A stretch of 5,596 nucleotides of DNA, from positions 1 to 5,596 of the forward strand of contig NZ_JAUTXR010000075.1 of assembly GCF_030658505.1 (NCBI RefSeq), written 5' to 3'. This DNA is from Stenotrophomonas raiganjensis (SeqCode) (lineage in GTDB: Bacteria > Pseudomonadota > Gammaproteobacteria > Xanthomonadales > Xanthomonadaceae). Positions 1 to 5,596 of the stretch are shown here, piece after piece. Below the pieces are notes generated by a model. That model saw only the letters and a list, made by a program, of their open reading frames with translations, had not been told where the DNA came from and made no database searches. The translations under genes were made by a program, and so were the position numbers. Every line of letters starts with the position of its first letter. Positions within the stretch are counted from its first letter, which is position 1.

Positions 1-2
1 TC

Positions 3-2612
3 GACGGCATCGGTTTCCAGTGGACGATCACCGCCCTGTCGCTGGACGCCGGCCTGCAGTTGGCGCCGCTGATCGGGCAGGGCGCGCTGCTGCAGCTGCA
101 GCAGGCCGATGGCAGCCTGCGTCCGCTGCACGGCCGTATCACCGCCGCCGAGCGGCTGGGCAGCAATGGTGGCCTGGCCCGCTACCGGCTGCGCCTGCAG
201 CCGTGGCTGGCCTTCCTCTCGCAGCGGGTGGACAGCTACGTCTTCCACGACAAGACCGTGGTCGAGATCGTCGAAGACCTGTTTGCCGACTACAGCGGGC
301 TGGCGCCGGCCTGGCGCTGGTCGCTGGGTGACGCCAGCCAGTACGCACGGCGCAGCCTGACCACGCAGTACCAGGAAAGCGACCTGGCCTTCGTCCAGCG
401 CCTGCTGGCCGAGGAAGGCATCTATTACTGGTTCGAGCATGCCGGCGAGCCCGGCAGCGCGGACTTCGGCACGCACACGCTGGTGCTGGCCGACCACAGC
501 CATGACACCGCCGAACTGGGCAGCGTGCGCTTCCATCGCCGTGACGAAAGCGAGCGCAGTGACAGCGTGCAGCAGTGGTCCACCGCGCACCGCTGGCGGC
601 CGGGCAAGGTCGAGCGCGCCACCTGGGATTACCGCACGCTGGAGCGCCGCCAGGCCAGCGCCGAGGCCGCGCAGAACAACGACCTGGGCATCGTCGACCG
701 CGATACCTGTGGCCCCTACGGCTGGCAGGACAACGCGCGCGGCCAGCGCCGCGCGCAGCAGCATCTGGATGCGCTGCGCGTGCGCGCGCATACCATCGAA
801 GGCGCCGGCCAATGGCGGGCGCTGGCGCCGGGCGCGCGCTTCGGCCTGTCGCAGCATCCGCAGGTGGGCGAAGACGCGTCGTTCCTGTGCCTGTCGGTGC
901 GGCATCAGGCGCGCAACAACCTGGATGCCGATGTGTTCGACGCGCTGGAACAGACCCTCGGACCGGCCAGCGTCACCGTACCGACGCTGCCTGGTGCACT
1001 GTCCGGGCTGGCCTATGGCGATGCACCCGACGAGGTGTCTGCCGCGTTCTACGACAACCGCTTCGTCGCCATCCCGGCCGAAGTGACCTATCGACCCCAG
1101 ACCGAGGACGGCCACGGCGCGCATCTGCACCCGCGCCCGACCATCACCGGCACGCTCAGTGCCATCGTGGTCAGCGACGGTGACCCGTTGCTGTCCGACC
1201 GCGACCATCGCATCAAGGTGCAGTTCCCGTGGCAGCGCGGCGGCAACGCCAGCAGCGGCCTGGCCCATCCCGGTGGCGACGACAATGCACCGGCCAACGG
1301 CGGCGCCTGGACCTGGGTGCGGGTGATGACGCCCTGGGCCGGCGACAACTGGGGCGGCGTGGTGCTGCCGCGGCGCGGGCAGGAAGTGCTGGTGGCGTTC
1401 CTGGAAGGCGACATCGATCGCCCGGTGGTGGTCGGCGCGGTCTACAACGGCCGTGGCCAGCAGGATGCGCAGCACAACCAGATCAACGGCGGGGGCGCCA
1501 ACGCCACCGGCAACGCCGCCGCCTGGTTCGAGGGCAATGACCACGCGGCGGTCTACACCGGCTTCAAGAGCCAGGCGCTGGCCGACAGCCAGGGCGGCAC
1601 CGGTGGGTATCAGCAGCTGCGCTTCGACGACACGCCCGGGCAGGGCCGCGCGCAGCTGTCCACCACCCAGCACGAGACCACGCTCACCCTGGGCCACCTG
1701 AAGGGCGGCCAGGACAACGTGCGCGAGGGCGAGCGCGGCTTTGGCGTGGAGCTGTCCACCCAGGCCCAGGGCGCGCTGCGCGCCGGCCGTGGCCTGCTGC
1801 TGACCACCGAGCAGGGCACGCCTCAGATGGCGGCGCCGCAGGCACTGAGCCAGCTGCAGGAAAGCCAGCAGCTGCTGCAGCAGCTGACAGAATCGGCCGC
1901 CAACCAGCAGGCGCAGCTGCCGAGTGACCCGAAAGAGCTGCCGGTCGATACCACCCTGACCGAGCTGCAGGAAGCGCTGCGTGCCACCCACAGCGGCAGT
2001 GCCGCGGGCAGCATCGCGGGCGGCGACGGCGAAGCGCCTGGCTGGAGCGCACCGGTGCTGCTGGGCAGTGGCGTGGCCGGCGTGTTGAGCCTGACCCCCG
2101 CCGACCAGGTCTGGGTGAGCGGCACCCACACCACCCTGGCCAGCGGCGTGGCACTGAACTGGATGACGCAGGGCTCGCTGACGATGGCCGTGGCCGGCGG
2201 CCTGGTGCTGTACACCGCGGGCGTGCAGCCCAGTGGCGAAAGCCCGAACCAGGAGCGCGGCATCGCGCTGCACGCGGCACAGGGCAAAGTGAGTGCGCGC
2301 GCGCACAAGAACCAGGCGATCGTGGCGGCCAAAACGCAGGTGCGCATCGCCAGCACCGAAGCGGACGTGCAGCTGTCGGCACCGAGCAAGCACCTGCTGG
2401 CGACCGCGGCGGGTGCCTACATCCGCATCGAAGGCGACAACATCGAGCTGGGCGCGCCGGGAAAGGTGGAGTTCAAGGCGAGCCAGCGGGAGTGGGTGGG
2501 GCCGGCGAGTGTGGCGGGGGAGGCGAAGGTGCCTGAAGGGCGCTTCAAGGGCTGTGAGCCGCACTTGAATGCCGCCGTGCGCCGACAGGAGGCCTGCGCC
2601 GATGTCGGTTGA
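3..2612 (+). CDS. vgrG: Type VI secretion spike protein VgrG (5' end missing)
   Basis: This encodes the VgrG trimeric spike that caps the T6SS Hcp tube and carries effectors into target cells. The frame is open to the left edge, so the true start lies upstream and probably a few tens of residues are missing; 869 residues are visible, numbered from the first full codon at position 3. Domains in order: a gp27-like base (about 1-345) with the family-typical stretch at 114-146 (QY.ESDLAFVQRLLAEEG, ending in FEH); a gp5-like OB-fold (about 376-482) ending in the VgrG hallmark GVVLPRRGQEVLVAF followed by EGDIDRPVVVGAVYN; a Vgr-associated domain (about 515-603, with QLRFDDTPGQ); a Gln/Leu-rich helical linker (about 612-660); and a DUF2345 beta-helix extension (about 680-827). 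A 42-residue tail (828-869) contains FKGC and a second Cys near the end. I see no extra enzymatic C-terminal domain, so this looks like a carrier rather than an 'evolved' VgrG. It overlaps the downstream adaptor by 11 bases. The visible part has no AGA/AGG codons, unlike the two genes after it. Confidence 0.96.
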   Translation, partial: DGIGFQWTITALSLDAGLQLAPLIGQGALLQLQQADGSLRPLHGRITAAERLGSNGGLARYRLRLQPWLAFLSQRVDSYVFHDKTVVEIVEDLFADYSGLAPAWRWSLGDASQYARRSLTTQYQESDLAFVQRLLAEEGIYYWFEHAGEPGSADFGTHTLVLADHSHDTAELGSVRFHRRDESERSDSVQQWSTAHRWRPGKVERATWDYRTLERRQASAEAAQNNDLGIVDRDTCGPYGWQDNARGQRRAQQHLDALRVRAHTIEGAGQWRALAPGARFGLSQHPQVGEDASFLCLSVRHQARNNLDADVFDALEQTLGPASVTVPTLPGALSGLAYGDAPDEVSAAFYDNRFVAIPAEVTYRPQTEDGHGAHLHPRPTITGTLSAIVVSDGDPLLSDRDHRIKVQFPWQRGGNASSGLAHPGGDDNAPANGGAWTWVRVMTPWAGDNWGGVVLPRRGQEVLVAFLEGDIDRPVVVGAVYNGRGQQDAQHNQINGGGANATGNAAAWFEGNDHAAVYTGFKSQALADSQGGTGGYQQLRFDDTPGQGRAQLSTTQHETTLTLGHLKGGQDNVREGERGFGVELSTQAQGALRAGRGLLLTTEQGTPQMAAPQALSQLQESQQLLQQLTESAANQQAQLPSDPKELPVDTTLTELQEALRATHSGSAAGSIAGGDGEAPGWSAPVLLGSGVAGVLSLTPADQVWVSGTHTTLASGVALNWMTQGSLTMAVAGGLVLYTAGVQPSGESPNQERGIALHAAQGKVSARAHKNQAIVAAKTQVRIASTEADVQLSAPSKHLLATAAGAYIRIEGDNIELGAPGKVEFKASQREWVGPASVAGEAKVPEGRFKGCEPHLNAAVRRQEACADVG
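2587..2592 (+). promoter_or_regulatory. Shine-Dalgarno site of the DUF4123 gene, inside vgrG
   Basis: A perfect AGGAGG lies 9 bases upstream of the ATG at 2602, within the last codons of vgrG. It decides the adaptor start in favour of 2602 over the in-frame ATG at 2569, which would add 11 residues and has no comparable ribosome binding site. The position before the vgrG stop (2610-2612) fits re-initiation or translational coupling with vgrG. Confidence 0.8.
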
Positions 2613-3540
2613 AGCATTGTGCGAACAGCTGGTTGCCATCAACCGCAGCAGTGCGGGGCAATGCCACCTGCTGATGCAGCCGGCGGAAGATCGATGCGAG
2701 AGGGACGAGGCCTTCGACGCGCTACTGGAATCGGTCGGGATAACGCCGGTTCCCGTCGCCATTCGACAGATACCGAAGGCCCTGTGGCCGTCCCTGATTC
2801 CCCTCGACCTGGGCAAAGGTACGCACTCCCTGTTGTCGGCCCAGGCGGTGGAAATGGCGATGGCACAGCGCTCGGCATCGTCCTTGCTGGCTGCGCGCCC
2901 ACAGCGTGCGTGTGCGTGGGTATGGACACCGTTGCTGACACCACAACTGGCCAGACAGCTGGCCGAGCGTGCGGTCGCGCACTGCCCGCATGCGCAGGGC
3001 CGGAAGCGGTGGCTGCGCTTCTACGACCCGATGGTGACGGATCTGTTCCTGCAGTGCTCATCGCGTTCGCAACGGGCGTATCGGTTCGAAGGTGTGACCA
3101 CGTGGATGTTCCTGGATCGATGGGGAGCGTGGGCCATCAGCAACGCCGTCGCGCCTGCACTGCCCGGTGACCCTGCCGTGCCCTGGCCCGAGCTGGAATC
3201 CATCGGTGCATTGAACCAGGCGTGGATCGGCGCGCTGCGAGCCGGAACTGCGCCGGATCGCGCCACGTTCGCGCAGGTGCAGCGCAGTGTCGGAGAGGGG
3301 CGCCGTTGTGGTGTGTCCAGCGGTACTGATCTGGATCTGTTCGCCACGCATGGGCTTTCTATCGGGCCTCAGTTCCACAGGCATCCCACGGTCCAGACGC
3401 TACTGGCGCAGATCGCGCACGGTGAGCGGTATGGCGAGCTGATTCGACGGATTGGAGACACGGAGTGGCAGGACATCCGCATCGCGGCGTCCGCACACGC
3501 AAGTGCGATCAAGGGAGACGGGGCACATGACGCGCGATAG
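2602..3540 (+). CDS. DUF4123 T6SS effector adaptor/chaperone (Tap/TEC type)
   Basis: This 312-residue protein has the features of a DUF4123 adaptor, a family known to bind a specific effector in the cytoplasm and load it onto its cognate VgrG. The N-terminal DUF4123 region spans about residues 18-150: a hydrophobic opening strand (CHLLMQPAEDR, about 21-31), LWPSLIPLD at 61-69, the helical middle, and the family signature RFYDP at 139-143 followed by a hydrophobic helix. A further conserved-looking WGAWAISN block lies at 174-181. The rest, to residue 312, is a mostly helical, charged C-terminal extension that I cannot assign to a named domain; such extensions often contact the effector. There is no signal peptide or membrane segment. 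Start 2602 is chosen for its AGGAGG. The gene overlaps vgrG by 11 bases and the effector by 14 bases, the classic vgrG-adaptor-effector order. Three AGA/AGG codons (2701, 2953, 3379) contrast with none in vgrG. Confidence 0.9.
   Translation: MSVEALCEQLVAINRSSAGQCHLLMQPAEDRCERDEAFDALLESVGITPVPVAIRQIPKALWPSLIPLDLGKGTHSLLSAQAVEMAMAQRSASSLLAARPQRACAWVWTPLLTPQLARQLAERAVAHCPHAQGRKRWLRFYDPMVTDLFLQCSSRSQRAYRFEGVTTWMFLDRWGAWAISNAVAPALPGDPAVPWPELESIGALNQAWIGALRAGTAPDRATFAQVQRSVGEGRRCGVSSGTDLDLFATHGLSIGPQFHRHPTVQTLLAQIAHGERYGELIRRIGDTEWQDIRIAASAHASAIKGDGAHDAR
3512..3517 (+). promoter_or_regulatory. Shine-Dalgarno site of the effector gene, inside the adaptor gene
   Basis: AGGGAG sits 9 bases before the ATG at 3527, in the final codons of the DUF4123 gene. 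It supports 3527 as the effector start, 14 bases before the adaptor stop codon ends, and suggests translational coupling that would keep adaptor and effector synthesis linked. Confidence 0.65.
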
Positions 3541-5596
3541 CAAAGATAGGTTCGACTCCAGCGGGCCCTTCACGGGTGAAAGCAACGTCGGGATCCGCAG
3601 CGCGGGCAGTCCAGACATCGTCGATCTTCCGGCGGTTGCCGCCACGCTGCCGGACGAGACAGAGAAATCAGCCTGCGACGTCTGCCGCTCCACTGGGCTG
3701 GCCATCCTGCCGGTGCGCTACACGGTGGTGCCTGCCAGCTGCAACGTGAGCCTTGGTGGCCTGTCGCCCGCACACGCCAGCGACGTTGATGTCAGTGCGG
3801 CGGGATACACCTACGCGCTCAGAACGTTGCGGCAGGGTCTGCTGTACCTGTACTACGAGCAGGGTCCCTACGGTCCGGAGTACTGGGAGTGCTACGCCAT
3901 CGCCGAAAACGGCACCCTGTGGCGGCAACCCACCGCCTACAGTGCGCGCGCGATCGCAGGCGGTGGCCTGCCCAGCTGTGGCCGCAGTGGCCACGATCCG
4001 ATGCGCACGGAGTTCATCACCCTCCAGCGCCCACATCTGTGCGGAACGGTCTGGCTCGCCTACTCCCAGCACCCCTGGACGCCTGCGACGCTGGATCGCT
4101 ATGGAGCTGATCCGGCCCTGCGCGCCGAGCGGATGCAGCCGATCGAGCCAGCCAGATGGATCACGTCGGCGAGGGCAGAAGGCGATCAAGCACCATTGAA
4201 GGATACCGCCGGGCTGGACTCGATCATGGAATATCGATGGCTGGATAACCCCTCAGGGGATCCGCCAGACCTTCCGTACAGCAGTGCGCTCCCGGCTGCC
4301 TCCAATCCGGACGGAGCACTTCGCAAGGCGCGGCTGCACGCGCATGGCACGCGCTACCCCTGGTCGCGGCGGGATTACCCTCGCAGCGACGGTGTCGACC
4401 CGCGCCAGCAGCGGTTTGAGCGCCTGAAGCAGCACAGCAGCAACGGCCGCATCGGCAATGATCGCCAGGAGTACCCACCCATGCTGCTGGGCCTGTGGGA
4501 TGCGGTTGGCGTCGTGAACGAGCTGAGTGGCTACTGCAACGACCTGGTTGCCTGCATCAGCCAGTTCAAGAGCGAGCGCGAACTGGAAGTCAGCGCTGTT
4601 GACCAGATCGAACAGATCTCGCGCCTGCTGGAGCTCAACGGTGCGGTGATGGCAGGGAACTACGCAGCACAGACCGTCCGCGAGGTGGAGCGGCAGCGCC
4701 GCCTCGGCAATCCCTCGCTTCCCTCATGGGATCCCAAGGTAAAGCTCTCCGAGGAGGAGAAGAGGGAACTCGCGCGCGAGTATGAGCGCCAGTTCCTGCC
4801 GCTCTATCTGAAGGACGCCCAGGACGCGTGGAAGAACAAGTACTGGCCACTGATTGACGAGCCCCGTTTCACCGCGTTCAAGAAGAACATGGACGCGATG
4901 ACGCAACAGGTACTCGACCGGCTGGGACCGAAGATGTCGGTGCTGGTTGCGTGGCTCCGCCACGATCTGCTGCTGGTGACCCTGGAGGACTTTGATGGCC
5001 AGTCTGCGGCGCAGGGCGTGTGGTTTGAGGAGATCATCACCGACGCCATCGCGGTGCTTGGCATGCACGAGATCGGCCGAACGCTGTTGACTGAGCTTGC
5101 TGGCGATCTGGCTGTGACCGGAAGATCGTCCTTGCTGTGGCGAGTCATTGCGCAGAACCAGGACGCTGCCCGGCAAGAGCTGCAGCAGACGCTCAAGGCG
5201 GCTGAAGCTGGGGCCGACACCGTGCTGTCCGCCGCAGGTGCGAGCTGGGCGGCGTTTGTGTCCGGGACGGCGCATCTGAAGACCTTCATCTCCAACTATC
5301 GCAAGCTGGAAGCTGCGCAAAAGGAGGCAGTGCCATCCACCGCCAGTGCCCGCATCCTCCGCGACAGTGGTGTTGACCGCTTCGTCACCACTGCCGGTGC
5401 ATTCCTGCTGAATCGATTCCCGATGAAGGGCATCCAGGACACCGCCGGCAATGCCATGGTCCGGTTCGTGCTTCTGACCCGATCGTTGATGGAGCGGGAT
5501 GAGGCCATCAGCCTGGTGGCTGAAGAACTGAGCAGTGGCCAGCAGGGCAAGCGCTACTTCCTGGAGCGTATCCAGTTCTACCGAACCAAGGGCAGC
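3527..5596 (+). CDS. MIX/VasX-type T6SS effector, N-terminal 690 residues (3' end missing)
   Basis: The frame from ATG 3527 has no stop through the right edge (690 codons), so the C-terminus is missing. After a polar leader (about 1-45), a CxxC pair at C50/C53 precedes LAILPVRY, then at 101-109 comes LRQGLLYLY, an exact match to the MIX marker hRxGhhYhh found near the N-terminus of T6SS effectors. The stretch to about residue 210 (GTVWLAYSQHPWT, later a run with ERM and a Trp) resembles the N-terminal domain of VasX/BTH_I2691-type effectors. LGLWDAVGVVNEL at 321-333 matches a recurring family pattern (D..G...EL). Residues 365-480 are charged and helical, probably coiled coil. A weakly hydrophobic Ala-rich stretch at about 563-582 is the nearest thing to a membrane-interacting segment; I see no clear transmembrane helix in the visible part. 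VasX itself is a pore-forming toxin of about 1,080 aa with C-terminal membrane helices, so the toxic part here is probably outside the window. There is no Sec signal, as expected for T6SS delivery. Six AGA/AGG codons (3548, 3821, 4154, 4172, 4763, 5123) set it apart from vgrG. The effector role is well supported; pore formation is only inference. Confidence 0.87.
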   Translation, partial: MTRDSKDRFDSSGPFTGESNVGIRSAGSPDIVDLPAVAATLPDETEKSACDVCRSTGLAILPVRYTVVPASCNVSLGGLSPAHASDVDVSAAGYTYALRTLRQGLLYLYYEQGPYGPEYWECYAIAENGTLWRQPTAYSARAIAGGGLPSCGRSGHDPMRTEFITLQRPHLCGTVWLAYSQHPWTPATLDRYGADPALRAERMQPIEPARWITSARAEGDQAPLKDTAGLDSIMEYRWLDNPSGDPPDLPYSSALPAASNPDGALRKARLHAHGTRYPWSRRDYPRSDGVDPRQQRFERLKQHSSNGRIGNDRQEYPPMLLGLWDAVGVVNELSGYCNDLVACISQFKSERELEVSAVDQIEQISRLLELNGAVMAGNYAAQTVREVERQRRLGNPSLPSWDPKVKLSEEEKRELAREYERQFLPLYLKDAQDAWKNKYWPLIDEPRFTAFKKNMDAMTQQVLDRLGPKMSVLVAWLRHDLLLVTLEDFDGQSAAQGVWFEEIITDAIAVLGMHEIGRTLLTELAGDLAVTGRSSLLWRVIAQNQDAARQELQQTLKAAEAGADTVLSAAGASWAAFVSGTAHLKTFISNYRKLEAAQKEAVPSTASARILRDSGVDRFVTTAGAFLLNRFPMKGIQDTAGNAMVRFVLLTRSLMERDEAISLVAEELSSGQQGKRYFLERIQFYRTKGS
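3827..3853 (+). other. MIX motif coding segment of the effector
   Basis: These nine codons give LRQGLLYLY (residues 101-109 of the effector), fitting every position of the MIX consensus hRxGhhYhh, where h is hydrophobic. MIX marks T6SS effectors with many different toxic C-termini and is not itself toxic, so it identifies the delivery route but not the activity. Confidence 0.8.

Noticed and set aside
60..62. TTG as a start codon for vgrG
   Set aside because: The reading frame is open upstream to position 3 and that part (FQWTITALSLDAGL) is typical VgrG sequence, so the gene is cut by the window edge and does not start here.
87..104. Perfect 18-base palindrome CTGCTGCAGCTGCAGCAG, and a related CAG/CTG-rich run near 1866-1886
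   Set aside because: Both encode Leu/Gln runs in vgrG with the preferred codons CTG and CAG, which are reverse complements of each other, so palindromes arise automatically; no evidence of an operator or hairpin function inside the gene.
439..1183. Plus-strand open frames at 439-1086 and 575-1183 in other frames of vgrG
   Set aside because: They are Arg/Ala/Pro-rich shadows with no motifs, overlapping the strongly supported VgrG base domain.
1684..2382. 232-codon open frame on the minus strand within vgrG
   Set aside because: The translation is a Pro/Arg/Ala/Cys-rich low-complexity string typical of a shadow of GC-rich coding sequence, and the plus strand encodes well-recognised VgrG domains.
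2569..2601. ATG 2569 as the start of the DUF4123 gene
   Set aside because: It would lengthen the overlap with vgrG to 44 bases, adds a non-family Pro/Arg/Cys-rich leader and lacks a good ribosome binding site, whereas ATG 2602 has a perfect AGGAGG at 9-base spacing.
4724..5320. 198-codon open frame on the minus strand within the effector gene
   Set aside because: It lies wholly opposite a continuous coding frame with effector-family motifs, its translation shows no recognisable motif, and GC-rich DNA commonly gives such antisense open frames.
3527..5596. Rhs/YD-repeat or PAAR-type effector
   Set aside because: No YD repeats, no PAAR-like N-terminus and no Rhs core signature; the MIX motif and VasX-like N-terminal pattern explain the protein better.

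Overview
The window holds one strand-consistent type VI secretion (T6SS) cargo module of three tightly packed plus-strand genes with no intergenic space. The organism is a GC-rich Gram-negative bacterium. The style of the VgrG and the codon use suggest a gammaproteobacterium of the Xanthomonadaceae (Stenotrophomonas or Xanthomonas type). That placement is inference from sequence feel; there is no rRNA or marker gene here to confirm it.

Layout: (1) Positions 3-2612 encode a VgrG spike protein missing its extreme N-terminus at the left edge. It has the gp27-like base, the gp5-like OB-fold, a Vgr-associated domain, a Gln-rich linker and a C-terminal DUF2345 beta-helix region with a short Cys-containing tail. 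(2) Positions 2602-3540 encode a DUF4123 (Tap/TEC-type) adaptor/chaperone of 312 aa with the RFYDP signature. (3) Positions 3527-5596 encode the first 690 aa of a large effector that runs off the right edge. Its N-terminus has a CxxC pair and an exact MIX motif, and the region looks like the N-terminal domain of VasX/BTH_I2691-type effectors. The killing domain, and any immunity gene, should lie downstream of the window.

The genes overlap by 11 and 14 bases, and each downstream start has a good Shine-Dalgarno sequence inside the preceding gene, so they are almost certainly co-transcribed and translationally coupled. The likely scheme is that the DUF4123 protein loads the MIX/VasX-like effector onto the tip of this VgrG, and the whole is fired into a neighbouring cell by the T6SS. 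Composition separates carrier from cargo: I find no AGA/AGG arginine codons in the 869 visible vgrG codons, but three in the 312-codon adaptor and six in the 690-codon effector. Codon style already changes within the last ~50 codons of vgrG. This is what an exchangeable cargo cassette attached to a conserved vgrG would look like.

The system type is known. The parts worth a closer look are the unidentified C-terminal toxin, the VgrG tail and the cassette boundary. I see no promoter, terminator, RNA gene, mobile element, CRISPR array or convincing repeat.
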